Source of the DNA: Pseudomonadota bacterium
Lineage (GTDB): Bacteria > Pseudomonadota > Alphaproteobacteria > Rhodospirillales > Magnetospirillaceae
Assembly: GCA_021798485.1 (NCBI GenBank)
Contig: JAJZGK010000003.1
Location: 1-43,243 of the forward strand
Direction of reading: 5' to 3'
Length of the DNA stretch: 43,243 nt
Shown: one piece after another, positions 1 through 7,760 of the stretch
Position numbering within the stretch: position 1 is the stretch's first letter
Layout of the letters: every line of letters begins with the position of its first letter
Notes under the pieces: model-generated
Seen by the model: only the letters and a program-made list of their open reading frames with translations
Databases searched by the model: none
What the model was told of the DNA's origin: nothing
Made by a program: the position numbers and the translations under genes

Positions 1-9
1 GCTTCCGGA

Positions 10-175
10 TATGCCCCTCAGGCGCCGGGCGGCGGCGTGCCGCCGCCTTGGCTTGTCCTCACTTATGCCTGCGCTCGCGCTCCGGCAACGCTCCGGCGCG
101 CTCAACGCGCTAGTCAGCCGCATGCGCGGCTTCCAGGTGTGTGTCCCTCAGACGCCGGGCGCTGGCCGTCAAGAT
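10..175 (+). repeat. Diverged copy of the interspersed structured repeat (edge copy R0)
   Basis: The segment carries the family signature: a CCCTCA...CGCCGGGCG entry, a central GC-rich stem-loop (GGCGGC/GCCGCC at about 30-47), then CTTGGCTTG and a run of GCGC/CGCG-rich small palindromes. A second partial signature, GTCCCTCAGACGCCGGGCGC, begins at about 152. It matches the copy at the right edge of the window (43171-43243) better than the three well-conserved copies at 1.2, 17.9 and 34.1 kb, so it appears to belong to a variant subfamily. I see no credible protein here. Confidence 0.5.
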
Positions 176-225
176 CTGGCGTGAACTTTCGTTTACACCC
201 CCAAGAAACGGTGGCACGCGGCACA

Positions 226-412
226 GTCATCGGCTAGGATTCCTGTCGTTCCCCCTGGTTGGAGGAAGGTGCATGGGTCCGTTCCGACACCGATTGCATA
301 TTGCAGTTCCCCCGATGCAGGACTGCCCGGCAGGCCGTCTGCCGTACTGCCGCCGCTATCATTAAAAGCCTCTCCGTTTCCGGGGGGGCTTTTTCACTTT
401 CAGGAGCTTCGA
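226..412 (+). ncRNA. Candidate phoH leader RNA or small RNA ending in a terminator-like hairpin
   Basis: This stretch upstream of the PhoH gene has no convincing ORF but shows RNA-like structure. A perfect GGCAG/CTGCC stem-loop lies at 329-343 and a strong terminator-like hairpin at 364-394. The segment around 259-295 (GGTTGG...GCATGGGTCCGTTCCGA) loosely recalls the conserved right half of 6S RNA, but I could not fold the closing stem, so I do not assign it. The hairpin ends 8 nt before the AGGAG of phoH. The region is therefore either an independent small RNA or an attenuating leader. Boundaries are approximate. Confidence 0.3.
364..394 (+). terminator. Terminator-like hairpin directly upstream of the phoH ribosome binding site
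   Basis: AAAAGCCTCTCCG (364-376) pairs with CGGGGGGGCTTTT (381-393) around a 4-nt loop, using G-U wobbles in the middle. The right arm ends in a T run. The phoH Shine-Dalgarno AGGAG (402-406) follows after only a few bases, so reading through this structure is needed for phoH expression unless a promoter is hidden in the gap. Confidence 0.6.
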
Positions 413-1153
413 ATGGCCAAGCGTTCCCGACAAGTGCAGACCAAGCCCATCAGCAACGTTCATCCCCTGTACGGCCACCATGCCGCCCAGGGCTGGGATC
501 CTTTGGGAGACGATCCCCAGCGCGACCAGAGCTATGTGAAGAAGGTGCGGCCGCAGGGCGAGAACCAGCAGGCTCTGCTGGACGCCTTCGAGGACTCGAA
601 CCTCACCCTGGCCCTGGGCCCGGCCGGCACCGGCAAGACCTATCTGGCCATCGCCGCCGCCGTGGAAGCCCTGGACGAGGGCCGGGTGGGCCGCATCGTG
701 CTGTCGCGGCCCGCCGTGGAAGCCGGGGAAAGCTTAGGGTTTCTGCCCGGCGACATGCAGGAGAAGCTGGCCCCCTATCTGCGCCCGCTCTACGACGCCT
801 TGTCCGACCGCATGGGCGGCAAGCGCCTGCGCGCCGCCATCGCCGACGGCTCCATCGAAATCGCCCCCATCGCCTTCATGCGCGGGCGCACCCTGAACAA
901 CGCCTTCGTGGTGATCGACGAGGCGCAGAACTGCACCTACGGCCAATTGAAGATGCTGCTGACCCGCCTGGGCTGGCATTCCACCATGGTGCTGACCGGC
1001 GACCCCGATCAAAGCGATCTGCTGCCCGGCATTTCCGGCCTGTCCCAGATCGCCGACCGCCTGAACGGCCTGCCCGATGTGGCGGTGGTGCAGCTGACCG
1101 ACCGCGATATCGTGCGCCATCCCCTGGTGGCCTCGATGCTGACGGTACTGTAA
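413..1153 (+). CDS. phoH: PhoH family P-loop ATPase
   Basis: A 246-residue cytoplasmic protein of the PhoH family, ATP-binding proteins linked to RNA metabolism and phosphate stress. A Walker A motif GPAGTGKT lies near residues 69-76 and a Walker B/DEAQ motif VVIDEAQN near 166-173, followed by the sensor-like LTGDPDQSD. The ATG at 413 is chosen because AGGAG sits 6 nt upstream. The frame stays open further upstream, but that part translates the leader RNA and has no homology-like character. The protein is shorter than PhoH/PhoL proteins with N-terminal extensions and matches the plain ATPase form. The stop is followed at once by an interspersed repeat and a bidirectional terminator. PhoB is encoded in this window, but no Pho box is visible in front of this gene. 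Confidence 0.9.
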   Translation: MAKRSRQVQTKPISNVHPLYGHHAAQGWDPLGDDPQRDQSYVKKVRPQGENQQALLDAFEDSNLTLALGPAGTGKTYLAIAAAVEALDEGRVGRIVLSRPAVEAGESLGFLPGDMQEKLAPYLRPLYDALSDRMGGKRLRAAIADGSIEIAPIAFMRGRTLNNAFVVIDEAQNCTYGQLKMLLTRLGWHSTMVLTGDPDQSDLLPGISGLSQIADRLNGLPDVAVVQLTDRDIVRHPLVASMLTVL

Positions 1154-1180
1154 TGCCGGCCAAGGCTTAAGGAGGCAGCC

Positions 1181-1342
1181 GCCCGGTCAATTCATTGACC
1201 GGGCGGTATGAAACCGGCCAACCGTTGCAGTGGCTCGTTGGCCGGTTTCCAGCGAGCATTGAGCGAGCGGCCAAGGCGGCGGATGCCGCCGCCCGGCGAG
1301 GGACGGTACGCCCGGTCAATTCATTGACCGGGCGGTATGAAA
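1181..1342 (-). repeat. Interspersed structured repeat, copy R1 (inverted relative to R2 and R3)
   Basis: The element is bracketed by two identical 33-bp direct repeats (1181-1213 and 1310-1342). Each contains a perfect palindrome GCCCGGTCAAT-TC-ATTGACCGGGC (read on +). Between them lie a 12-bp stem (AAACCGGCCAAC with GTTGGCCGGTTT) and a central GGCGGCGGATGCCGCCGCC hairpin. On the minus strand about 59 bp of the centre is identical to copies at 17.9 and 34.1 kb. It lies in the convergent gap between phoH and the RHH gene. Short ORFs across it are by-products of the conserved DNA. Confidence 0.9.
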
Positions 1343-1381
1343 GAAAACGCCCCCGCCGCCAAAAGCCGCGGGGGCGTTTTC
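1343..1381. terminator. Bidirectional intrinsic terminator between phoH and the RHH gene
   Basis: GAAAACGCCCCCGC and GCGGGGGCGTTTTC form a long GC stem flanked by A and T runs, so it can work for both convergent genes. It abuts repeat copy R1. Confidence 0.85.
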
Positions 1382-1394
1382 GCATCGCCGAAGA

Positions 1395-1703
1395 TCAGTC
1401 CGCCGCCTCGGCCAGTTCGCGGCGCGGCGCCAGGGGCCGCTCCTGCATCGGGCCGTGCCCCACCGCCTGGTGCCCCAGTTCGGTGGCGGCGGCGCGGAAA
1501 TAGCCCAGAATGAACACCCGCATGGCCGCCGTCAGATTATTACCGCGATGCCGGCTGGCCACCGTGGTGCACACCTCGTGCACGGTGGCGCGTTCGCGGC
1601 GACACAACTCGTCCAGGGCATCCCACATGTCCGGTTCCAGCTTCATGCTGGTGCGCCGCCCCGCAATAGTGACATTGCGATTGAGGAGAGATCCTCCCGG
1701 CAT
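1395..1703 (-). CDS. Ribbon-helix-helix domain protein
   Basis: A 102-residue protein with a short beta strand (NVTIAGRRTSMKLEP) followed by two helices (WDALDELCRRERATVHEVCTTV). This is the layout of the alphaproteobacterial RHH_4-type DNA-binding domain; Arc/MetJ-like proteins of this kind bind operators as dimers. The C-terminal 25 residues are polar and probably disordered. The ATG at 1703 has GGGAG 6 nt upstream. It is convergent with phoH and lies downstream of bolA on the same strand with about 190 bp between. The target is unknown; autoregulation is the usual expectation for small RHH proteins. Nothing in the sequence shows a partner toxin. Confidence 0.8.
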   Translation of the reverse strand: MPGGSLLNRNVTIAGRRTSMKLEPDMWDALDELCRRERATVHEVCTTVASRHRGNNLTAAMRVFILGYFRAAATELGHQAVGHGPMQERPLAPRRELAEAAD

Positions 1704-1893
1704 GGTTAACTCCCTGTAGAATGATCACATCACGCCGGCATTCATAAGCGAAATGACCATCCGATTGCAACAGGAATACATCTGTTGCGGGTGCGCAGGC
1801 AAGGGATACGCCTAAAGGTTTAAAACGCATCCGCCCGAACACCGCCAAACGGCGGAGCCCCCTCCCCATAAGCAAGGCGGGCTCCAGGCCCGC

Positions 1894-2166
1894 TCAGGCC
1901 GCTTCCGCCGGGGCCAGCGCCGACAGCGACAGGGCATGCACGGTGCCGGCCAGTTCCTCGGACAGCACCTTATAAACCATCCGCTGCCGTTCCACCCGCG
2001 ATTTCCCGGCAAAGGCCTCGGCCACGATGCGCAAGGCGAAATGGCTTTCGCCGCCGGGGGCGGCCCCGCCATGGCCGGCATGGCGGCCGCTGTCATCCTC
2101 GATCTCGAGATGCAGCGGCGACAGCGCCGCCATCAATTTCTCTTCCATCCGCGCGCGCACCGACAT
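1894..2166 (-). CDS. bolA: BolA family protein
   Basis: A 90-residue BolA/IbaG-like protein. The segment SHFALRIVAEAFAGKSRVERQRMVYKVL contains the FxGKsrvxRqrxvy signature of the family, whose members partner with monothiol glutaredoxins in iron-sulfur/iron homeostasis and affect morphology. A Gly/His-rich loop (SGRHAGHGG) precedes it. The ATG at 2166 is preceded by TAGGGG on the minus strand; upstream in-frame codons cross the divergent promoter region and are not used. It is divergent from the DnaJ-like gene that leads the cobS-cobT block, an arrangement common in alphaproteobacteria. Confidence 0.92.
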   Translation of the reverse strand: MSVRARMEEKLMAALSPLHLEIEDDSGRHAGHGGAAPGGESHFALRIVAEAFAGKSRVERQRMVYKVLSEELAGTVHALSLSALAPAEAA

Positions 2167-2258
2167 GAATACCCCTACTTTATTTGACAAAATCGCCACC
2201 CCATCCTTTCCGACAGGATGATTGCCAGAGCTGGTCTCTCCGAGCATAGTGGGCCATC

Positions 2259-2828
2259 ATGACCGGACAAACACGGAAATTCTGGCCGCCGCGCGACAAA
2301 ACCGCTCCGCAAGGGGATTTCCGGCCCTGCGATCATCCCGGCTGCACCCAGTGCGGCGAATACCGCGCCCCCAAATCCCGCGATGCCCTGACCGACTATT
2401 ACTGGTTCTGCCTGGAGCATGTGCGCCAGTACAATCTGGCCTGGGATTATTACGCCGGCCTGCGCCCCGAGGAGATCGAGCGCATGGTGCGCTACGATAC
2501 CACCTGGCAGCGCCCCACCTGGCCGCTGGGCACCATGAGCGGCGGCCGCTGGCGCCTGGACCCCGAGCGGGTGAAGGACGGCTTCGGCTTTTTTGAAGAC
2601 GATCTGGGCCCCGCCGCCAGGGAGCGCCGCCCGCCACCGGCCGAGGAACAGGCCCTGGCGCTGATGGACCTGCACTACCCCCTGACGGTGGAGTCCCTGA
2701 AGGCCCGCTACAAGGATCTTTGCAAACAGCACCACCCCGACGCCAACAACGGTGACAAGGCGGCGGAGGAACGCTTCAAACAAATCGGCCAGGCCTACCA
2801 GATTCTGCTGGACGCCCTGGCCGGCTGA
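2259..2828 (+). CDS. J-domain (DnaJ-like) protein
   Basis: A 189-residue protein whose C-terminal 55 residues form a J domain. Helix II ([14 protein letters not shown]) leads to HHPD at about 158-161 and then a helix III ([16 protein letters not shown]). J domains stimulate DnaK ATPase activity. The N-terminal 130 residues are specific to a conserved alphaproteobacterial family and contain a [15 protein letters not shown] cluster with several Cys and a Cys/His in YYWFCLEH, suggesting possible metal binding. The gene lies 29 bp upstream of cobS on the same strand and probably forms one transcript with cobS-cobT. A role in assembling the chelatase is only an inference from position. Confidence 0.88.
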   Translation: MTGQTRKFWPPRDKTAPQGDFRPCDHPGCTQCGEYRAPKSRDALTDYYWFCLEHVRQYNLAWDYYAGLRPEEIERMVRYDTTWQRPTWPLGTMSGGRWRLDPERVKDGFGFFEDDLGPAARERRPPPAEEQALALMDLHYPLTVESLKARYKDLCKQHHPDANNGDKAAEERFKQIGQAYQILLDALAG

Positions 2829-2857
2829 AACACCCCCTACCGCGACAGGTTTTTTTC

Positions 2858-3862
2858 ATGAGCGACATGCCCCAGACCGCCCTGCCCTCCGACCACCCCC
2901 TGGCCGCCCCCGACATCACCCTTTCGGTGCGCGAGGTGTTCGGGCTGGACACCGACATGCGGGTGCCCGCCTTCAGCCAGGGCAGCGAACATGTGCCCGA
3001 CCGCGACGAGGCCTACCTGTTCGACCACGATACCACCATGGCCATTCTGGCCGGCTTCGCCTTCAATCGCCGCGTCATGGTGCAGGGCTATCACGGCACC
3101 GGCAAATCCACCCATATCGAGCAGGTGGCGGCCCGCCTCAACTGGCCCTGCATCCGCATCAATCTCGACAGCCACGTCAGCCGCATCGACCTCATCGGCA
3201 AGGACGCCATCGTGCTGAAGGACGGCCAGCAGGTGACCGAATTCCGCGAGGGCATCCTGCCCTGGGCCCTGCAGCACCCCACCGCCCTGGTGTTCGACGA
3301 ATACGACGCCGGCCGCCCCGACGTGATGTTCGTGATCCAGCGCATCCTGGAAGTGGAAGGCAAGCTGACCCTTTTGGACCAGAGCCGGGTGATCCGCCCC
3401 CATGCCGCCTTCCGCCTGTTCGCCACCGCCAACACCATCGGCCTGGGCGACACCACCGGGCTTTACCACGGCACCCAGCAGATCAACCAGGGCCAGATGG
3501 ACCGCTGGAACATCGTCACCACCCTCAATTATCTGGAACATGATGCCGAGGTGAACATCGTCCAGGCCAAGATGGACGATCTCGACCAGCGCTTCGGCGC
3601 CGGCACCATCGGCCGCATGGTGCAGGTGGCCGATCTCAGCCGCCAGGGCTTCATCAACGGCGATATCTCCACGGTGATGAGCCCGCGCACGGTGCTGACC
3701 TGGGCCGAGAACATGCGCATCTTCGGCGATATCGGCTTCGCCTTCCGCCTGACCTTCCTCAACAAGTGCGATGAAACCGAGCGCTCGCTGGTGGCCGAAT
3801 ACTATCAGCGCTGCTTCGGCGTGGAGCTGCCGGAAACCCTGGCCCGCGCCGTGGCGGGCTGA
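2858..3862 (+). CDS. cobS: Cobaltochelatase subunit CobS
   Basis: The AAA+ subunit (334 residues) of the aerobic ATP-dependent cobaltochelatase, which with CobT drives cobalt insertion into hydrogenobyrinic acid a,c-diamide by CobN during cobalamin synthesis. Walker [10 protein letters not shown] is at about 76-84, Walker B LVFDEYD at about 145-151, and the sensor region FRLFATANT lies further on. Length and the C-terminal FLNKCDE segment are typical. The stop codon is 6 nt upstream of the first of two tiny ORFs that lead into cobT. No CobN gene is in this window. Confidence 0.96.
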   Translation: MSDMPQTALPSDHPLAAPDITLSVREVFGLDTDMRVPAFSQGSEHVPDRDEAYLFDHDTTMAILAGFAFNRRVMVQGYHGTGKSTHIEQVAARLNWPCIRINLDSHVSRIDLIGKDAIVLKDGQQVTEFREGILPWALQHPTALVFDEYDAGRPDVMFVIQRILEVEGKLTLLDQSRVIRPHAAFRLFATANTIGLGDTTGLYHGTQQINQGQMDRWNIVTTLNYLEHDAEVNIVQAKMDDLDQRFGAGTIGRMVQVADLSRQGFINGDISTVMSPRTVLTWAENMRIFGDIGFAFRLTFLNKCDETERSLVAEYYQRCFGVELPETLARAVAG

Positions 3863-3868
3863 AACCAC

Positions 3869-3898
3869 ATGAGCGGCAGCGGAAAGAGAACGGCATGA
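3869..3898 (+). CDS. Nonapeptide mini-ORF 1 (MSGSGKRTA) upstream of cobT
   Basis: ATG at 3869, ten codons including TGA. It begins 6 nt after the cobS stop. Its stop overlaps the next ATG as ATGA. It is unit 1 of an exact 26-bp tandem repeat whose third unit is the cobT start. The peptide repeats the first six residues of CobT (MSGSGK). Translation is plausible given the purine-rich GGAAAGAGA ahead of the next start, but whether a functional peptide exists is unknown. Confidence 0.4.
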   Translation: MSGSGKRTA

Positions 3899-3924
3899 GC
3901 GGCAGCGGAAAAAGAGTGTCATGA
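3895..3924 (+). CDS. Nonapeptide mini-ORF 2 (MSGSGKRVS) upstream of cobT
   Basis: The second 26-bp repeat unit. ATG at 3895 lies inside the ATGA overlap with mini-ORF 1, and its own TGA (3922-3924) overlaps the cobT ATG at 3921, again as ATGA. Each 26-bp step shifts the frame by one, so only the third ATG is in frame with CobT. The layout fits stop-start translational coupling, or it is a neutral slippage duplication of the cobT initiation region. Confidence 0.4.
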   Translation: MSGSGKRVS

Positions 3925-5798
3925 GCGGCAGCGGAAAAGCCATGCAGGCCCCCGGTCAGCAGGAAAGCGTCGCCGATCTGGCGCGGCGCGTCACCACCGC
4001 CACGGTGCGGGCCATCGCCGGGCGCGGCGATATCTCGGTGCAGTACGGCGTTGGCCCCTCGTGCGTGCGCGGCGATCAGGTGCGCCTGCCGGTGCCGCCC
4101 CGCGCCCTGTCGGCCCGCGATCTCATGCTGCTGCGCGGCGCCGCCGATGCCGCCGCCTGCCGCCTGCGCTATGTGGACGAGGCCCTGCACGCCCGCCGCA
4201 TGCCCGCCAGCCAGGAGGCCCGCGATATCTACAACGCCGTGGCCCAGGCCCGCGCCGAAAGCCTGGGCGGGCGGCGCATGCCCGGCCTGGCCGACAATCT
4301 GGCCCAGGCCCTGGAGGCCCGCTACCGCGCCGAGGGCTACGATCAGATCGAAGCCCGCGAACAGATGCCCCTGGCCGAGGCGGTGCGGCTGATCGCCCGC
4401 GAGCATTTCAGCGCCGCCGCCCTGCCCCCCGCCGCCGCCAAGGCCGTGGATCTGTGGCGCCCCCATATCGAGACGCGCATCGGCGCCGTGCTGCCCCGCC
4501 TGGCCAGCAGCCTGGCCGACCAGGACCGCTTCGACAAAATCCTGCGCGAGATCATCGCCCTGCTGGAGATCGAAGCCCAGGAGATCGAACCCCCGGAAGA
4601 GGACCTGGAGCGCGAGGAGGACAGCGCCGAAGCCCAGGGCGGCGACAGCGCCCCGCAGGAGAAATCCGCCAGCGACGACAGCCGGGGCAGCCCCGGCCAG
4701 GGCGACGACCAGGGCCAGGAGGGCGATGCCGAAAGCAGCGGCGCCGAAGAGGGCGAGGAGGACGGCGACGGCGACAGCCTGAAAGTGCCGGGCCAGGGCG
4801 CCGACGAGGCTGCCGGCCCCAGCCGGGCCCGCCCCGGCCACAACAGCCGCTTCCAGGACCACAACGCCACCCCCTACCGCGCCTTCACCACCGCCTTCGA
4901 TCAGGTGATCGCCGCCGAGGATCTGTGCGAGCCCGAGGAACTGGCCCACCTGCGCCAGCTGCTCGACCAGCAGCTCACCCACCTGCAGGGCGTGGTCAGC
5001 CGCCTGGCCAACCGCCTGCAGCGCCGCCTGATGGCCAAGCAGACCCGGGCCTGGGAGTTCGACCTCGACGAAGGCCTGCTCGACGCCGGACGCCTGGCCC
5101 GCGTGGTGATCAACCCGATGCAAAGCCTGTCGTTCAAACTGGAAAAGGATACCGACTTCCGCGATACCGTGGTCTCGCTGCTGCTGGACAATTCCGGCTC
5201 CATGCGCGGGCGCCCCATCACCGTGGCCTCGATGAGCGCCGATATCCTGGCCCGCACCCTGGAACGCTGCGGCGTGAAGGTGGAAATCCTCGGCTTCACC
5301 ACCAAGGCCTGGAAAGGCGGACAGGCCCGCGAAAAATGGATGGCCGAGGGCAAACCCGCCCAGCCCGGCCGCCTGAACGACCTGCGCCATATCATCTACA
5401 AGGCCGCCGATACCCCCTGGCGCCGCGCCCGCAAAAACCTGGGCCTGATGCTGCGCGAAGGCCTGCTGAAGGAAAATATCGATGGCGAAGCCCTGCTGTG
5501 GGCGCACGACCGCCTGCTGGCCCGCCCGGAACAACGCCGCATCCTGATGGTGATCTCCGACGGCGCCCCGGTGGACGATTCCACCCTGTCGGTCAATAAC
5601 GGCAGCTACCTGGAACACCACCTGCGCGAGGTCATCACCTGGATCGAAGACCGCTCGCCCGTGGAACTGGCCGCCATCGGCATCGGCCACGACGTAACCC
5701 GCTACTACCGCCGCGCCGTCACCATCTCCGACGCCGAAGACCTGGGCGGAACGGTGATGAGCCAACTGACCGACCTGTTCGATGAGGATATCCGGTAG
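3921..5798 (+). CDS. cobT: Cobaltochelatase subunit CobT
   Basis: The 625-residue CobT subunit, which forms the AAA+/VWA chaperone-like complex with CobS for cobalt insertion. The N-terminal 220 residues are conserved CobT sequence. A long acidic, low-complexity linker (about 220-300, rich in Glu, Asp, Gly, Ser) follows. The C-terminal VWA domain has a MIDAS motif DNSGSMRG at about 423-430 and ends with LTDLFDED. The ATG at 3921 is the only one of three repeated ATGs in frame. A large open frame on the opposite strand is a composition shadow. The stop is followed by two tandem perfect hairpins at 5852-5894. Confidence 0.95.
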   Translation: MSGSGKAMQAPGQQESVADLARRVTTATVRAIAGRGDISVQYGVGPSCVRGDQVRLPVPPRALSARDLMLLRGAADAAACRLRYVDEALHARRMPASQEARDIYNAVAQARAESLGGRRMPGLADNLAQALEARYRAEGYDQIEAREQMPLAEAVRLIAREHFSAAALPPAAAKAVDLWRPHIETRIGAVLPRLASSLADQDRFDKILREIIALLEIEAQEIEPPEEDLEREEDSAEAQGGDSAPQEKSASDDSRGSPGQGDDQGQEGDAESSGAEEGEEDGDGDSLKVPGQGADEAAGPSRARPGHNSRFQDHNATPYRAFTTAFDQVIAAEDLCEPEELAHLRQLLDQQLTHLQGVVSRLANRLQRRLMAKQTRAWEFDLDEGLLDAGRLARVVINPMQSLSFKLEKDTDFRDTVVSLLLDNSGSMRGRPITVASMSADILARTLERCGVKVEILGFTTKAWKGGQAREKWMAEGKPAQPGRLNDLRHIIYKAADTPWRRARKNLGLMLREGLLKENIDGEALLWAHDRLLARPEQRRILMVISDGAPVDDSTLSVNNGSYLEHHLREVITWIEDRSPVELAAIGIGHDVTRYYRRAVTISDAEDLGGTVMSQLTDLFDEDIR

Positions 5799-5851
5799 GA
5801 AGCGTTTTGCCGGAACGGGCAAAGGGGACGGGAAACGGGGAACGGGAGACG

Positions 5852-5894
5852 GCAGGGCTTTGCCCTGCACCCACAAGAAGGCGCGGCCTTCTTG
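5852..5894. repeat. Two tandem perfect hairpins downstream of cobT
   Basis: GCAGGGC-TTT-GCCCTGC (5852-5868) is followed by CAAGAAGGC-GCG-GCCTTCTTG (5874-5894). Both stems are perfect with 3-nt loops and sit 5 bp apart. They resemble a REP/BIME-style intergenic pair or a transcription stop for cobT without a clear T run. The surrounding 5799-6052 has no other recognisable feature, apart from a G/A-rich run of GGGAACGG-like words at 5815-5850. Confidence 0.6.
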
Positions 5895-6052
5895 ACTTCC
5901 GGATGAGGGGGATGTGGGCCGATTGCGGAAGGACGGGTTTAGAAGGAGGTTAAGCGGACATCCGAATTAAATGCACTGGCACCGAAATCTGGAAGTGAAT
6001 AAGCTCATTCATCATTCGTGGCAGATTGTCCTGCCGGATAACGGGGGCTGGG

Positions 6053-6598
6053 ATGGGGCAGTGGGTTCCGTATGCTATTGGCGGCGTGGTTATCGTTTTT
6101 CTGATTGCGCTCTATAATTCGCTGATACAAAAGAAAAATCAGGTGCAGTTCGCCTTCTCGTCTATCGACGCTCAGCTCAAGAAGCGGTTCGACCTGATCC
6201 CGAACCTGGTGGCCGCGTGCGCGAAGTACATGGGCTACGAGGAGAAACTGCTGAAGGAACTCGCGGAGACTCGCGCCAATCTTCTTCAAACCGATCCGGA
6301 CGAGAGTGTCGCGATGGACGCTAAGCTGTCGTCCCAGCTTCGGTCGGTGTTCGCCCTGGTCGAGAACTACCCTGAACTGAAGGCGATCGAGACTTTCACA
6401 CTGCTTCAGCGCTCTCTCAACGAAGTCGAAGAGCAACTCTCCGCAGCACGGCGTGCGTACAACGCAGCGATCACGTCCTACAACAATGCTGTCCAAACGT
6501 TTCCGACCAGCATCATGGCTTCGGTGATGGGCTACCGCGAGCAGGCCCTGTTCGAGGCAACCGTGAATGAGCGCGAGCCCGTGAAGGTCTGGAGATAA
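6053..6598 (+). CDS. LemA family membrane protein
   Basis: A 181-residue LemA-family protein of unknown biochemical role. An N-terminal membrane helix (IGGVVIVFLIALYNSLI) is followed by a long helical domain with typical family words such as VQFAFSSIDAQLKKRFDLIPNLV and a C-terminal YNNAVQTFPTSIMASVMGY. The ATG at 6053 is preferred, with G-rich CGGGGG just upstream; an in-frame TTG lies at 6026. One base separates its stop from the DUF3137 gene, so the two are probably translated together. Codon choice is less GC-biased than in cobT or gluQ on either side, suggesting a different origin. Confidence 0.88.
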   Translation: MGQWVPYAIGGVVIVFLIALYNSLIQKKNQVQFAFSSIDAQLKKRFDLIPNLVAACAKYMGYEEKLLKELAETRANLLQTDPDESVAMDAKLSSQLRSVFALVENYPELKAIETFTLLQRSLNEVEEQLSAARRAYNAAITSYNNAVQTFPTSIMASVMGYREQALFEATVNEREPVKVWR

Positions 6599-6599
6599 G

Positions 6600-7529
6600 T
6601 TGCCAACATCTGAATGCCTCGCCGCGTCGCTGGCGCGGCTCGAAGACGATAGGGTAAGCAGCCGATCGAAGGGCTGGGTCTACGCCGGATCTATCCTGTT
6701 CCTTACCACCGGGCTGGCTCTGTACTGCCTGAGAGTGGCCGGTGCACCCATGGCGGCTCTGGGTTGCGAGGTCATCGGTATGATCCTGTCGGCGATCATT
6801 GTCGGTGCTATCAGCAATCGTCTCAAGCGCGCCTTCAAGAGGGAGGTGATCCCCGTCCTCCTTGCCAACATCGATCCGAGCCTCGCCTTCCATATGGACG
6901 GCTATATCGACGAGAGGACGTTCAACGCGGCTGAACTGTATCAGTACCCGAATCGCTACTCGGGGAAAGATTTGGTCGAGGGGCGCATAGGTGATACTGC
7001 CGTCCGTTTTTCATTCGTCAACGCGGAGGAGCAGTACCAGCAGACGACCACGGATTCGGACGGGCATAGCAAGACGGAAACCCGATACCGGACCATCTTC
7101 AACGGTCTGTTCTTCGTCGCCGACTTCAATAAGCATTTCACCGGCCGGACTTTGGTCCGTCCTCGGTCCTCCAACTTTTTCAGCAAATTTTTCGGGTCCC
7201 ATATCGCGCTAGAAGACCCGGATTTCGAGAAACGGTTCTCAGTGACGTCGACGGACCAGGTCTCAGCCCGTTACATCCTGACCCCCTCGCTGATGGAGCG
7301 GCTAAAACACCTCCACGATACCGTCGGGACTTTCAACGCATCGTTCTGCGACAGTCGCCTCTTCTTGGCGATCAAAATGCCTCCGGATTCATTCGAGCCA
7401 TCTGTGCGCCGGTCATTTCTCGAAAACGATCAGATCGAGAGAATACTCGACAACCTTCGAACGATTACCAGCATCGTCGGCGAACTCGGGCTCAATGTCC
7501 GAATCTGGTCGAAACCGCCGTCACCGTAA
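6600..7529 (+). CDS. DUF3137-like membrane protein, partner of LemA
   Basis: A 309-residue protein with two membrane helices near the N terminus (WVYAGSILFLTTGLALYCL and GCEVIGMILSAIIVGAIS), then a soluble domain with features of DUF3137 proteins: a FNGLFFVADFNKHFTGRTLVRP segment and FNASFCDSRLFLAI later. DUF3137 genes often follow lemA, as here. The start is TTG at 6600 with GGAG 5 nt upstream; no ATG is available before the membrane segments. Function is unknown. Like lemA, its base and codon use is less GC-rich than its neighbours. Confidence 0.75.
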   Translation: MPTSECLAASLARLEDDRVSSRSKGWVYAGSILFLTTGLALYCLRVAGAPMAALGCEVIGMILSAIIVGAISNRLKRAFKREVIPVLLANIDPSLAFHMDGYIDERTFNAAELYQYPNRYSGKDLVEGRIGDTAVRFSFVNAEEQYQQTTTDSDGHSKTETRYRTIFNGLFFVADFNKHFTGRTLVRPRSSNFFSKFFGSHIALEDPDFEKRFSVTSTDQVSARYILTPSLMERLKHLHDTVGTFNASFCDSRLFLAIKMPPDSFEPSVRRSFLENDQIERILDNLRTITSIVGELGLNVRIWSKPPSP

Positions 7530-7657
7530 TTTTCGTTTGCCATTACAGGAATGGAATTTCGCTGACAGTGCACTCATCTGCGGTGTCAGCTGCCAGGAAC
7601 TGGGGCCGACCTTTGAGTGACCACCATGAGCGCAAAACCGCCTCCCCCCAGGATGGT

Positions 7658-7680
7658 CCGGAAGGACCGAGTCCTTCCGG
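7658..7680. terminator. Perfect inverted repeat between the DUF3137 gene and gluQ
   Basis: CCGGAAGGAC-CGA-GTCCTTCCGG forms a 10-bp perfect stem with a 3-nt loop in the gap between convergent genes (7530-7760). There is no T run, so it is a possible stop or protein-binding palindrome. Smaller GC hairpins such as CGGGCGGCAGCCCG follow it. I see no gene in the gap. Confidence 0.4.
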
Positions 7681-7760
7681 GCGGGTTCGGGCGGCAGCCC
7701 GGTGGCGCACGCCAAACCGGCACCACAGCGCCACAGCCCCACGCCCCGCGTCCGCGCCCC

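Larger units (their letters stand above)
3869..3938 (+). repeat. 26-bp tandem repeat spanning the cobT start (three units)
   Basis: Units begin at 3869, 3895 and 3921, each starting ATGAGCGGCAGCGGAAA. The third unit is the 5' end of cobT and loses identity after about 18 bp. The unit carries its own purine-rich stretch usable as a ribosome binding site for the following ATG. Confidence 0.95.

Noticed and set aside
37-237. Short plus-strand frames in the first 400 bp
   Set aside because: They translate repeat R0 and the leader, with no ribosome binding site and Ala/Arg/Pro-rich composition.
1395-1703. RHH protein considered as an antitoxin
   Set aside because: No small toxin-like gene overlaps or follows it; the nearest gene on the strand is bolA, 190 bp away.
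3759-5876. A 705-codon open frame on the minus strand opposite cobT
   Set aside because: It lies opposite an unmistakable cobT gene, has a repetitive Gly/Ala/His/Gln composition typical of the antisense frame of GC-rich DNA, and no domain.
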